Part shown: positions 52,852 through 62,540 of the stretch, piece after piece
Numbering within the stretch: the stretch's first letter is position 1
How the letters are laid out: each line of letters begins with the position of its first letter
Origin: JBBDIJ01 sp040880485
Lineage (GTDB): Bacteria; Bacteroidota; Rhodothermia; Balneolales; Balneolaceae
NCBI GenBank assembly: GCA_040880485.1
Contig: JBBDIJ010000014.1
Span: 41,491 to 105,490 of the forward strand
Direction: 5' to 3'
DNA: 64,000 nucleotides
Program-made: the position numbers and the translations under genes
Notes under the pieces: model-generated
Seen by the model: only the letters and a program-made list of their open reading frames with translations
The model's database searches: none
Told to the model about the DNA's origin: nothing

Positions 52852-55800
52852 ATGAGGTACATCTATCAACTTCTGTACTCTACTGCTTTTCGAATTACTG
52901 TGATCTATTTCTTTTTCTCGTTACTCTGGATCACTTTAACGGATCGATGGGTCAATCAGCTTTTTGACGATTCGATTTCCGTTGCACAAATGCAGAGCCT
53001 GAAGGGCTGGTTCTTCATATCTGTAAGCTCTATTCTGCTCTTCTGGCTAATTCGACACTCGGGCCTGAGCCTTCAGAAGAGTCGCGACTACTATCGCGAC
53101 CTGCTTGACAATGCGCGTGTAGGAATTGCCCATCTGGATAAAGGAACACTGGTTAGCTGTAACCGGATGTTTGCGGAGGGAATAGGGTACACGGAGAAGC
53201 AGCTTGTGAACAGGCAGTTGGCAGATCTGGTTATGGAGGAGGATCGTCCCGACGCTGAAGCGATGTTACAGGTGCCACAGCCCGAAGGTGAAGTGGTGTA
53301 CAGAGAGGTTCGCCTGATGAACAGCGACGGGATGCCGATATGGTTCAGACTCAACTACTCTGTTGCAACGCTTGCAGGTCAGACGGTCGAAGAGTTGATT
53401 GCTGTGGATGTGGACGAGAAGCGTACCTACCAGCTCTACACACAGCTGCTATTGCATCTCATTCTCTCTATGGATGATGTGGGGGATTTTAACGCCTATC
53501 TGAAGCTGATGTTGAAAGATCTCTGTCTGGATCTGGGCTGGGATTATGGGATCGCGATGGCTCCGGAACCGGGTAGTCGTGCATTCAGGCGCAAGGCGAG
53601 CTGGTATAGGCCGGAAGAGATTCTGGACCGGTACGACCGGATGACCGGAACCTACAGATTTGAAAGCAGAGAGGGGCTTACGGGGCTTACTGCCAGTTCG
53701 GGAAAACCCTACTGGATTGAGAATCTTGAGACAGATCAACGTTTTCGATATCGTGAGGATGCACTTGAGGCCGGGCTGAAGACCGTTGTATCGGTCCCCA
53801 TTATGGATGGGGAGGAGGCGCTTGCCGTATTGATGCTGTTCAATCGAAAGAGACTTCCACCCGATTCAAACCTGATACAGCTACTGCAAGCCCTCGGATC
53901 AGATATTGGCGTGCGGCTGCGGCGAAGAATGGAGGCGGAGCGAAAGCTGGAACTTGAACAGAGTTTCCACTTTGCACTGGAATCGGCGGGCATGGCGACC
54001 TGGGATCACTACAGCGATAATAACCAGTATGTGATTTCGGATGAGCACGATAGGCTGTTGGGGTTGAGCGAGGGGGAGTCTACTGCAGAGGATCCCATGC
54101 TGTTTTATAAGCATGTTCATCCGGATGATCTGAATCGTGTAATGGAGGCGGGTACGCGTTCGAGCAGTGAGGGCGCAGACATAGATATCGAGTTCAGAGT
54201 CCGTCAAAAAGACGGTTCAGTCCGTTGGCTCTGGTCTCGCGGGCGCTCCCATTCGACTACTGACGGGAGGCGTCGCAACGGAGGTGTACTCATCGACATC
54301 ACACGTCGGATAGAACTCGAAGAAAACCTCTACAGAGAGCAGGAACTTCATCAAAACATCGTGGAGACCATACCTGTCATGATCACGATCTACCGACCCG
54401 TCCTCTCTGATTTTTTCGTGAACAGAGAGTTTGAACGCATCACGGGCTGGAGGAGTGATGATTTGGGGGATGTCGATTTGATGAGAGAGATCTACCCGGA
54501 CGAGTCGATCAGAGCCGAAGCAGCAGAGTTTATGGAGAGTCCGGGTGGCGGATGGAAAGATTTTGTTATGATTTCGCGTAGCGGAGAGAGGATCGACTCC
54601 AGCTGGACCAATATCCGGCTCTCCGACAATACACAGATTGGTATCGGGCTCGATGTTACCGAGCGCCGACGATTTCAGGCAGATCTGGAGAGGGAGAGAG
54701 CCCGATTCGAAAAGATCTCCAGCCTCTCCAGTGATGTGATTTACGATTGGGAAGTATCTTCAGATTATGTCTGGTGGAATGAGGGGTGGGAAACTGAATT
54801 TGGCTTTGACGCCGGCCAGGTACGTCAAAGCTTTGAATGGTGGAAATCGATTATTGTGAACGGGGATCGGGAGAGGGTCGAAGTGAGCTTGCAGGAAGCT
54901 ATGACGTCTGCAACCTCCTTCTGGTCCGAGGAGTATCGGATACGTCTGCCCAGAGGTGATATCGCTTACGTTCTTGATAAAAGTTTTTTTATTCGCAATG
55001 GCGAAGGTGATGTTATTCGCCAGCTTGGTGCAATTATCAATGTGACGGCCGAAAAGGAGCTGCAAGAGCATCTCAGACAGTCTGAGGAGCAGTATCGCCT
55101 CCTTTTTGAGCAGAACCCCTATCCGATGTTTATTGTGGAGCCGGCACGCCTCCGGTTTGTGGAGGTGAACAGAGCAGCGGTTCGTAGCTACGGATATAGC
55201 AGGGAGGAGTTCCTGGGTTTGACTATTCCGGAATTGCATCCTGAAAAAGAGAGAGAGGCTGTACTTGAAAATGTAAATTCACTACAAAGTGGTGTAGTGC
55301 GGTTCGCAGAGTGGACCCATCTGGATCGGGATGGGAATGAGAAGTCAGTCGAAATATCGGCTTCCGATATTCATTATCATGGAGCACGTTGCCGACTCAT
55401 TGTAGTGAACGATATTACATACCAGCGGGAGATGGAGAAGAGTGTGATAAGTTCCGTCATTGAAGGGGTCGAGCGGGAACGAATTAGAGTAGCGAAAGAG
55501 CTGCATGACGGGCTCGCACAGTATATATCGGCTGCAGCGATGAACCTGGAGAGCCTTGAAGAGGCGTTATCCGGAGCAAACCGAGAGACTCAGGAGCGCT
55601 ACAGAAAAAGTTTGGACCTGTTACGAAATGCGATTGATGAAACTCGTAGCATTGCGAGAAATCTGATGCCGAATGTGATACAGGATTTCGGGCTTGTAAT
55701 GGCCGTTAAGAGCCTGATTGAAGATATGACTACCTCATCCGGTGCAGTTATCGATTTTTATACCAATATTGAAGGGCAGAACCTTTCCGATTCTGTGGAG

Positions 55801-56076
55801 CTGAATCTTTACAGAATCATCCAGGAGTCTTTGAACAATGCGATTCGTCACGGCGGTTGCACACAGATCGATGTTCAGCTTGTTGCGGACGATGGTGAGC
55901 TGATCTGTACGGTGGAAGACGACGGTTGCGGTTTCGATACGGCCGATAATAGTAAAATGGGCATGGGACTCATCAGCATGCGTAATCGTGCACAGGGGCT
56001 CTCCGGAGAGATCGATATTCAAAGTAAACAGGGGAGCGGAACGATCATCTCTGTGATGGTTCCGTTTTCAGGATAA
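52852..56076 (+). CDS. Large multi-PAS/GAF sensor kinase, NarL-type (HisKA_3)
   Basis: 1074 residues. Two membrane helices lie at the N-terminus (about 11-30 and 45-66, with only a short loop between). Then PAS (about 75-190), a GAF domain (about 195-365, with GLTASSGKPYWIENLETD), further PAS domains at about 370-490, 495-605, 610-745 and 750-870, and the HisKA_3 motif ERIRVAKELHDGLAQYISAA near 885. The final HATPase has NAIRHGGCTQIDV and DDGCGFD. The domain order and the regulator gene 12 bases downstream make it a NarX/UhpB-type pair. With the sensor mostly cytosolic it probably integrates redox, light or small-molecule cues; the ligand is not readable. Confidence 0.92.
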   Translation: MRYIYQLLYSTAFRITVIYFFFSLLWITLTDRWVNQLFDDSISVAQMQSLKGWFFISVSSILLFWLIRHSGLSLQKSRDYYRDLLDNARVGIAHLDKGTLVSCNRMFAEGIGYTEKQLVNRQLADLVMEEDRPDAEAMLQVPQPEGEVVYREVRLMNSDGMPIWFRLNYSVATLAGQTVEELIAVDVDEKRTYQLYTQLLLHLILSMDDVGDFNAYLKLMLKDLCLDLGWDYGIAMAPEPGSRAFRRKASWYRPEEILDRYDRMTGTYRFESREGLTGLTASSGKPYWIENLETDQRFRYREDALEAGLKTVVSVPIMDGEEALAVLMLFNRKRLPPDSNLIQLLQALGSDIGVRLRRRMEAERKLELEQSFHFALESAGMATWDHYSDNNQYVISDEHDRLLGLSEGESTAEDPMLFYKHVHPDDLNRVMEAGTRSSSEGADIDIEFRVRQKDGSVRWLWSRGRSHSTTDGRRRNGGVLIDITRRIELEENLYREQELHQNIVETIPVMITIYRPVLSDFFVNREFERITGWRSDDLGDVDLMREIYPDESIRAEAAEFMESPGGGWKDFVMISRSGERIDSSWTNIRLSDNTQIGIGLDVTERRRFQADLERERARFEKISSLSSDVIYDWEVSSDYVWWNEGWETEFGFDAGQVRQSFEWWKSIIVNGDRERVEVSLQEAMTSATSFWSEEYRIRLPRGDIAYVLDKSFFIRNGEGDVIRQLGAIINVTAEKELQEHLRQSEEQYRLLFEQNPYPMFIVEPARLRFVEVNRAAVRSYGYSREEFLGLTIPELHPEKEREAVLENVNSLQSGVVRFAEWTHLDRDGNEKSVEISASDIHYHGARCRLIVVNDITYQREMEKSVISSVIEGVERERIRVAKELHDGLAQYISAAAMNLESLEEALSGANRETQERYRKSLDLLRNAIDETRSIARNLMPNVIQDFGLVMAVKSLIEDMTTSSGAVIDFYTNIEGQNLSDSVELNLYRIIQESLNNAIRHGGCTQIDVQLVADDGELICTVEDDGCGFDTADNSKMGMGLISMRNRAQGLSGEIDIQSKQGSGTIISVMVPFSG

Positions 56077-56088
56077 AGACCGCTACAC

Positions 56089-56739
56089 ATGGCAAATATC
56101 CGAATCTTACTTGTGGACGACCACGAACTGATACGCGAGGGCCTCCATACACTGCTTTCACGTGAGCCTGGCCTGGAAGTAGCCGGAGAGGCTGCCGATG
56201 GCCATGAAGCGGTGGAGAAGTGCCGGGAGCTGGAACCGAACCTGGTGATTATGGATATCAATATGCCCGGGTTGGATGGTGTGCAGGCAACAGGAAAGAT
56301 CAGGGAGTTAATGCCGGAAATCAAGGTTCTGGCGCTCACTATGTCGGATGACGATTCGCATATCAGAGAGATGATCATGGCCGGAGCATCGGGCTACATT
56401 TTAAAAAATGCTGGAAAAGAGGAGTTGAAGAAGGCGATACGGACAATTTCCGAGGGGAAGCACTACTTCAGCAATACGGCTGCACGCAGTGTGCTGATGG
56501 ATATGGTTCAGGGATCCGGCAAGAGGGAAATGACGAAAATACACATTACCGAAAGAGAAAGGGAGGTACTTCTCTGGATTGTCAGGGAGTTGACTAATCA
56601 GGAAATTGCAGAAAAACTCTCCATCAGTGTACGTACTGTGGATGCGCACCGACGGAATCTTCTCCAGAAGACCAACTCCCGAAACGCAGCGGGCCTTGTA
56701 CGATATGCTCTGGAGAATAACCTCGTCAAGGATAGATAA
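56089..56739 (+). CDS. NarL/LuxR-family response regulator
   Basis: 216 residues. Receiver about 4-120 (acidic DDH, Asp in VIMDINMPGLDG near 55, Lys in YILKNAGK near 106). LuxR-type HTH about 150-210 (ITEREREVLLWIVRELTNQEIAEKL, read as the usual scaffold and recognition helices). Twelve bases after the large kinase gene, therefore its cognate regulator. Confidence 0.96.
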   Translation: MANIRILLVDDHELIREGLHTLLSREPGLEVAGEAADGHEAVEKCRELEPNLVIMDINMPGLDGVQATGKIRELMPEIKVLALTMSDDDSHIREMIMAGASGYILKNAGKEELKKAIRTISEGKHYFSNTAARSVLMDMVQGSGKREMTKIHITEREREVLLWIVRELTNQEIAEKLSISVRTVDAHRRNLLQKTNSRNAAGLVRYALENNLVKDR

Positions 56740-56872
56740 ATTCTATTTCCATGTGGACGCATCTCGGTAGTTTTACCTATTAAAAGATAGGTGTTTTGGC
56801 TCTGGTGCAGACGTTCAGAATTGACCAGATTAGTATGGACAAGGTAATTTTAACTATTCAGAGCCTGAAAGC

Positions 56873-58687
56873 ATGGATCGTAAAGAGCAGTGGACCACAG
56901 ACGAATTGAACCTGATTGACGCCATCCCCGGTATGGCTGCAATTATCTATGATCGTGGTGCTGTTCAAAGGGTAAACCGGGACTGGAATGCGGCAGAACC
57001 CGACGGTTCCGGTTTTTTTGGGCCGAAGTGCAAAGATTCGAACTATCTTGAACTTCTTGCCAGTCATGCGGAGGGGGGAGACGACGATGCCCTCAAGTTG
57101 CTTCTCGGCATTCGGGATGTCATTTCCGGCCGGCGAACGGAATTCCGAATGTCCTATTCTGTCGGGCAGTCGGAAGAAATTTGGTACAGAGCCACGATTC
57201 GGCCTATGGGAAGCGGGGAAGAGCATTTTCTCGTGATTCATGAAGATATTTCGGATATCATGAACAGATCCCGCCACTTGAATGAAACCCGTGATCTCTA
57301 CAGGCAGCAATTCCTGTACAGCAAGATGGGTATCGCCCTGCTAAGCCGGAATGAAGGTCTGGTGGAAGCGAATCCGGCCGCCAGAGAGATGTTGGGATAC
57401 TCCGGTGGGGAGCTGCTTTCCGGTGCCCTGCTTTATGATCCGGAAAATATGTTAAATCGGGATGCTCTGGATACGCTTGGTAAAGTTGGTGAGTTTGAGG
57501 GAGAGATGGTATTTACAACGTATGATGGAGAGGAGTTCCCTGCAGAGGTGACCTGCAAATACTACCGGGGGCCTGGGGGAGAGATACAGACCATCTTTAT
57601 GTTCAGAGATATCTCCGCTGAGCGCAGTATGGAAGAGGAGAACCTCTTTACCTTCGAACTTATGAGCAAGTTGTTCGAATACGCTCCAATGGGGTTGCTA
57701 CTGATCGATCGGAATAACGAGGTAGAGCGAGTGAATGGACGATTCAGTGAGATGTTCGGTTATTCAAAAGAGGAGTTGGTCGGTCGGTCGGCCGACCGCC
57801 TGATTACCCCCGATGCCTTGAGGGATGAAGCAAACCGGTTTACAGAGAGAGTCTTCAACGGTCAATCATTTCAGGAGGAGACAGTACGGGTTAGCAAGTC
57901 TGGCCGCGAAATACCGGTATTGCTGGGTGCGGTTCCGGTGGTGGTCGGGCAGGAAGTTGAGGCCGCTTTTGGCCTTTATGTAGATATCAATGAAAGGGTT
58001 AGGCTGGAGGAGAAGGTCAGAGAACTTCTTGAGAATGAACGGGAGGCGCGACAGGAGATAGAGAAGCGATTGAAGGAGCGGGAAATTCTGCTGCAGGAAG
58101 TTCACCACAGGGTCAAGAACAATCTTGCCCTGATTGCGGGGCTTCTCGACCTCCAGATTATGGATCAGGAAGATGATTTTGTAAATTCGAAGCTCAGGGA
58201 GGTTCAGCGACGCATATTTTCCATTGCCAGAATTCACGAATCCATCTATCAAAAGGAGGATGTAGTAAGTGTGGACCTGGCGGGCTATTTTCATGACGTT
58301 GCAGGGAGTTATGAACCTGACAACCGGCCGGTTGTCCTGAATCTGGGTGAGGTTCATCTGAATCTGAATCAGGCAGTAACGTGCGGTTTGTTGCTAAATG
58401 AACTGCTTTCCATGGTGGAAGCAACAGAGAGGCCTGAGAGTGAGGCGGTGAAGCTTACTCTACAGATGAAAGAGAACAATCAGGTGGAGATGCACATCGA
58501 AAATCCGGGTTTTGAGATTGACAGCAAGGACGGCAAGGTCAAGGAACGGTTCAACCTGACAATTATTAGGGTACTCATGCAGCAGCTTAAAGCGGAGTTC
58601 ACTTTCGTAAACAAACCTGTATCGAGAATGGAAATTCATTTTATGAAAGCCAATGTGAGAGGTTCGAGCAGCAGGTTTTTTGTATAA
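56873..58687 (+). CDS. Triple-PAS sensor kinase, HisKA_2 family
   Basis: 604-residue soluble protein. PAS domains lie at about 15-125, 145-255 and 270-385 (ANPAAREMLGYSGGELL; VNGRFSEMFGYSKEELVGR). A coiled coil follows (about 385-410) and then the HisKA_2 motif EVHHRVKNNLALIAGLLDLQ near 410. The HATPase part is degenerate: an N-box-like GLLLNELLSMVEATER is present, but the usual DxGxG G1 box reads ENPGFEIDS and no second glycine box is seen, so ATP binding may be impaired. The stop overlaps the ATG of the next gene (TAATG), tying it to the lone receiver. Alternatively it works mainly as a sensor scaffold. Confidence 0.88.
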   Translation: MDRKEQWTTDELNLIDAIPGMAAIIYDRGAVQRVNRDWNAAEPDGSGFFGPKCKDSNYLELLASHAEGGDDDALKLLLGIRDVISGRRTEFRMSYSVGQSEEIWYRATIRPMGSGEEHFLVIHEDISDIMNRSRHLNETRDLYRQQFLYSKMGIALLSRNEGLVEANPAAREMLGYSGGELLSGALLYDPENMLNRDALDTLGKVGEFEGEMVFTTYDGEEFPAEVTCKYYRGPGGEIQTIFMFRDISAERSMEEENLFTFELMSKLFEYAPMGLLLIDRNNEVERVNGRFSEMFGYSKEELVGRSADRLITPDALRDEANRFTERVFNGQSFQEETVRVSKSGREIPVLLGAVPVVVGQEVEAAFGLYVDINERVRLEEKVRELLENEREARQEIEKRLKEREILLQEVHHRVKNNLALIAGLLDLQIMDQEDDFVNSKLREVQRRIFSIARIHESIYQKEDVVSVDLAGYFHDVAGSYEPDNRPVVLNLGEVHLNLNQAVTCGLLLNELLSMVEATERPESEAVKLTLQMKENNQVEMHIENPGFEIDSKDGKVKERFNLTIIRVLMQQLKAEFTFVNKPVSRMEIHFMKANVRGSSSRFFV

Positions 58688-59133
58688 TGAGCAACAACCA
58701 GAACCATGGGCCAGCCAATATGAAGAATCTATCTTTTGAAGATCTGAATGTGATGATTGTAGAGGATGATCTCATTCTTACACTCAGCCTTGAACTGATG
58801 TTGAAGCGGCACGGATTTCGAACATTTTTTCGGGCCGAGACCGGTGAGAGAGCGTTGGAGATCTCTGCCGAATCCGTTCCGGATCTACTATTGGTAGATA
58901 TCTATCTGGGGGAGGGGATCTCCGGAGTTCAGGCTGTGAAGCAGATTCAGAAAGAGAAGAGAATTCCTGTCATTTACATCACAGGAAATTCCGATGACCA
59001 CAACCGTGAGTTAGCCACCGAGACCGACTTTGTGGAGTATCTGATAAAGCCGGTTACCCCGGGAGACATCCGGCGCTGTATCGGAAAGATATGGCCTGAG
59101 TCTATCACAACTGACAGCAATACACCAAAATAA
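58687..59133 (+). CDS. Single-domain response regulator
   Basis: 148-residue stand-alone receiver: EDD near 25, Asp in LLLVDIYLGEGISG near 72, VIYITGNSDD near 98 and Lys in YLIKPVTPG near 122. No output domain. It is translationally coupled to the kinase before it and to the beta-barrel gene after it (TAATG at both joints), an unusually tight three-gene unit. Similar in type to the orphan receiver at 12361-12750. Confidence 0.92.
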   Translation: MSNNQNHGPANMKNLSFEDLNVMIVEDDLILTLSLELMLKRHGFRTFFRAETGERALEISAESVPDLLLVDIYLGEGISGVQAVKQIQKEKRIPVIYITGNSDDHNRELATETDFVEYLIKPVTPGDIRRCIGKIWPESITTDSNTPK

Positions 59134-59732
59134 TGAGGGTTGAACCAGTGAAAAGTCCAAACATTTTTTTTCCCAGCTCTATCATCGGGGGATTGACTGC
59201 CCTAACCGTCCTCTTCACTGTCCTGCCCGGGACAGCCAATGCCCAATGGGGAGTCGGTGCTTCCTATGAACTACGGGATGAGGATCCAGCTAACGGCTTT
59301 GGATTTCGGGCACAACGAACGTTCCTTTCGGCCCTCCCTTTTGTGGATTTGGGGATTCGTGCCCACTTCAGCTATTTCAGTGACGAAATCTCAGTGAGCA
59401 GGGATCAGGTGAGCTACACATCCGATATGGAGGATTACGATTTTGGCCTGGCTGCTTTCGGTGGTATTAATATCGGGCTTATCAAGCCCTACGTAGGTGC
59501 AGGACTGGGAAGCGAACGTCTTAGTGAAGCCCGATTCGATATCGTGGGCCAGGTAGCCCCGGATGTAAGTCATGACGGCCTCTACTGGAATGTTTTCGCA
59601 GGGGCAGAACTCGCACCTATTCCCGTTCTGAAACCTTTTATTGAGTATCGCTTCACTCGATTGATGGGGGACGAGGATTTTGATCACAGACAGAACGGCC
59701 GATTGGCAATCGGATTGATGGTGATTTTTTAA
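59133..59732 (+). CDS. Small outer-membrane beta-barrel protein
   Basis: 199 residues. A signal peptide with a longish charged start (cleavage near NAQWG, residue 36), then eight predicted strands with alternating aromatic residues, and C-terminal IF. This resembles OmpA-like/opacity-type eight-strand porin-like barrels. Start ATG 59133 overlaps the receiver stop. No specific ligand can be named. A terminator follows at 59752. Confidence 0.8.
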   Translation: MRVEPVKSPNIFFPSSIIGGLTALTVLFTVLPGTANAQWGVGASYELRDEDPANGFGFRAQRTFLSALPFVDLGIRAHFSYFSDEISVSRDQVSYTSDMEDYDFGLAAFGGINIGLIKPYVGAGLGSERLSEARFDIVGQVAPDVSHDGLYWNVFAGAELAPIPVLKPFIEYRFTRLMGDEDFDHRQNGRLAIGLMVIF

Positions 59733-59751
59733 CGATCAGTGTTGAAGTTTG

Positions 59752-59790
59752 AGGCGGCCAGCCGATAAGGTTGGGCCGCCTTCTTTTTAT
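59752..59790 (+). terminator. Rho-independent terminator after the signalling operon
   Basis: Stem aggcggcc (59752-59759) with ggccgcct (59774-59781), 14-base loop, followed by tctttttat. It ends the transcript of the PAS kinase, receiver and barrel genes. Confidence 0.85.
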
Positions 59791-59847
59791 CCATATTTTT
59801 TAATCTGTGTAAGTTGTGGGTGGAAAGTGACGTTTTGGAGTGCATAA

Positions 59848-62091
59848 ATGGCCAGCGCACAGGATCATATCACGACTCAGTTCGATAAATTGGAACTGAA
59901 AAGCCCGCAAAAGGATAATCTTGCGGATCTGCTTAGGGTGTGCCATCAACATCTGGATGAGACGGATGACGAACTGGTGACCCGTGCCTTCAAGTTGTGC
60001 TGTTTCTCACATGAGGGCGTCATTCGGGCTTCCGGAGAGCCCTACTATCTACACCCTCTGGAAGTTGCGAGAATTGTGGCTACCGACCTCTCCATAGATG
60101 ATGAATCTGTGGTTGCCGCTCTGCTTCACGATACGGTAGAGGATACAGAAGTCTCCATTGAGGAGATAAAAAACCTTTTTGGGGATACGGTGGCGCACCT
60201 CATCGACGGTGTTACCAAGATCAGCGGGGTCTTTGAAAGCAGGAATACGAAGCAAGCCGAGACGTTCATGAAAATGCTTCTGTCGATGGCAGAGGATATT
60301 CGTGTGGTTCTTATCAAGTTTGCAGACCGGCTTCATAACATGAGAACCATTCAGCACCTTGCCAGAGAGAAGCAGATGAAAATCGCTGCGGAGACGATGG
60401 ATCTCTATGCACCCCTGGCGCACCGGTTTGGGCTGTTTAGTATCAAAAATGAGTTCGAAGATCTCTGTTTCAAAGTGATGGATCCGAACTCATTCAAATT
60501 TATCGCCCGGAAGTTGCGGGAGAAGCGAGGTGCCAGAGAGAAGTTTATTGAGGAGTTTATGGAGCCGGTTCAAAGGGAGCTGGAAAAACAGTCTTTCCAT
60601 TTTGAGATCAAGGGGCGGCCGAAGCATATCTACTCTATCTTTAGAAAAATGCAGCGCCAGCAGAAGCCCTTTGAGGAGATTTATGATCTATTTGCCATTC
60701 GTATCATTTTAGAGGATCCCCATACTAAAGAGGATTGCTGGAGAGCCTATTCGGTAATCACGGACTGGTATACACCTATTCCGCAGCGGTTCAGAGACTT
60801 TATATCCGTTCCCAAGGCCAACGGATATCAATCTCTTCATACCACTGTAATCACCTCAAAAGGCAGGAAAGTGGAGGTGCAGATACGTACCCGAAAGATG
60901 GACAATATTGCTGAAAGAGGACTGGCCGCCCACTGGAAATACAAAGAGGGATCCTCGGACGGAAGCAGTACGCTCGACAAGTTTGTGGACTGGGTGCGGG
61001 ACGTACTGGAGAATCCAAGGCCTGATGCGGCCACAGAGTTCGTGAAAGATTTTCAGCTGAATCTCTATCAGGAAGAGATCTATGTCTTTACTCCCGATGG
61101 GGAGTTAAAGACGCTACCCAACGGTGCCTCCTGCATAGATTTCGCTTTCGAAATTCACAGCGAAATCGGTGAACGCGCCATGGCTGCCAAGGTGAATGGA
61201 AAGATGGTCCCTTTACGCCAGAAACTGGAGATTGGGGATCAGGTAGAGATCATCACCGGGAAAAAGATCAATCTGAATCCCGACTGGATAGATGATGTGG
61301 TAACACACAAGGCAAAGTCGCGGATACGTCAATTCATTAAACAGGAGGAGCGAAAAGTTGCAACGGATGGGCGTCAAATCTGGGAAAAGAGAGCAAAGCG
61401 AGGCAAGGTTGAGATCAGCGAGCAGGAGTTGATGAGGGTTTCACACAAGCTTGGGTTCGATTCGGCTCAGGAGCTTTTCTTCTCCATTGGCGGTGGCGGG
61501 TTCGATGTAAATGAGCTTTATCGGGCTGTTCGTCAGCTGAAGAGCAAGGGTAGAATGGAGGAAGGGGCAGATGAACGGCCAGAAATGGATGATAAGGAGT
61601 TTCAGGAAAAATACATTCAATCGGCCAGGGTATCGACAGAACAAAAAGACCTTCTGATAAACGGGGAGTTGAGCAATGTCCGCTACAGCTACGCCAACTG
61701 TTGTAATCCGATACCCGGAGATGAAGTAATCGGTTTTCTGAGCCGGGACGGAGAGGTGAAAATTCATCGATCCAACTGCAACAATGCTCTGCATTTGATT
61801 CAAACCGATGGAGAGCGAGTGATTAACGTGAACTGGTCCCGTCATATCGATTCCAGGTTTTTGGGAGCTATACGTGTAATCGGCGAGGACCGCGTCGGCC
61901 TTGTAAACGATCTGACTGATGTACTTTCACGCTCCATGAAGACCAACATGAAAAGCATCAATGTAAGCAGCGACAGTGGTATGTTTGAAGGGCTGCTTAC
62001 GGTCCATGTAGAAGATCTTCGACACCTGGAGGAGATCATCGAAAAGATAAAGCGTGTACCGGGAGTGAAAATGGCATCACGCTACGAGTAG
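59848..62091 (+). CDS. spoT: Bifunctional (p)ppGpp synthetase/hydrolase, RelA/SpoT family
   Basis: Stringent-response enzyme of 747 residues. The HD hydrolase domain covers about 45-200 with intact HD residues (AALLHDTVEDT near 92). The synthetase domain covers about 235-360 (RPKHIYSIFRKM and FRDFISVPKANGYQSLHTT). TGS covers about 410-470 (IYVFTPDGELKTLPNGA). A helical and zinc-finger-like region follows (CCNPIPGD), and an ACT domain lies at about 670-745 (RVIGEDRVGLVNDLTDVLS). Presence of the HD box argues for both synthesis and breakdown. Length is typical of a single Rsh protein. It sits alone after a terminator. Confidence 0.96.
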   Translation: MASAQDHITTQFDKLELKSPQKDNLADLLRVCHQHLDETDDELVTRAFKLCCFSHEGVIRASGEPYYLHPLEVARIVATDLSIDDESVVAALLHDTVEDTEVSIEEIKNLFGDTVAHLIDGVTKISGVFESRNTKQAETFMKMLLSMAEDIRVVLIKFADRLHNMRTIQHLAREKQMKIAAETMDLYAPLAHRFGLFSIKNEFEDLCFKVMDPNSFKFIARKLREKRGAREKFIEEFMEPVQRELEKQSFHFEIKGRPKHIYSIFRKMQRQQKPFEEIYDLFAIRIILEDPHTKEDCWRAYSVITDWYTPIPQRFRDFISVPKANGYQSLHTTVITSKGRKVEVQIRTRKMDNIAERGLAAHWKYKEGSSDGSSTLDKFVDWVRDVLENPRPDAATEFVKDFQLNLYQEEIYVFTPDGELKTLPNGASCIDFAFEIHSEIGERAMAAKVNGKMVPLRQKLEIGDQVEIITGKKINLNPDWIDDVVTHKAKSRIRQFIKQEERKVATDGRQIWEKRAKRGKVEISEQELMRVSHKLGFDSAQELFFSIGGGGFDVNELYRAVRQLKSKGRMEEGADERPEMDDKEFQEKYIQSARVSTEQKDLLINGELSNVRYSYANCCNPIPGDEVIGFLSRDGEVKIHRSNCNNALHLIQTDGERVINVNWSRHIDSRFLGAIRVIGEDRVGLVNDLTDVLSRSMKTNMKSINVSSDSGMFEGLLTVHVEDLRHLEEIIEKIKRVPGVKMASRYE

Positions 62092-62213
62092 TTTTTTGTT
62101 CCTTCTCTCAAGTTTCTATTATATAGAGATATAACTCTTATATTAAGTAATCTATTGAGATCAGGCTGCTCTTATGAGAAGCCGGGTCTATTTCAAAATC
62201 AAATGGATTTCAG

Positions 62214-62540
62214 ATGACCTATACCAAGCGAGATATTGTCCGCAGAGTAGCAGAGTCGATGGACGTTCCCATGAATCAGGCCGAACCCTGGGTGGATGCA
62301 GTCATAGGGGCGTTGCGTGGAACCATGATGGACGCTGACCCTACGTGCAGAATCGAGTTGCGGGATTTTGGAGTGTTTGAGGTGAAAGAGACGAAAGCGA
62401 AACCCAAAGCCAGAAATCCGAAAACCAATGAAGTAATCTATGTCCCTCCACACAGAAAGACCCATTTCAAACCGAGTAAACGTCTGAAGGATTTTCTTCG
62501 GCAACCACTCGATGAACTGGAAAATGAGGCTCAGGATTGA
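62214..62540 (+). CDS. HU/IHF-family DNA-binding protein
   Basis: 108-residue histone-like protein. The N-terminal helices (MTYTKRDIVRRVAESMDVP) and the beta-arm region with FGVFEVKETKAKPKARNPKTNE are typical; the arm motif RNPKTNEVIYVPPHRKTHFKPSK is the family signature. A short acidic C-terminal tail is added. It dimerises and bends DNA. Its stop overlaps the TTG start of ruvX, so it is cotranscribed with it. Confidence 0.93.
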   Translation: MTYTKRDIVRRVAESMDVPMNQAEPWVDAVIGALRGTMMDADPTCRIELRDFGVFEVKETKAKPKARNPKTNEVIYVPPHRKTHFKPSKRLKDFLRQPLDELENEAQD

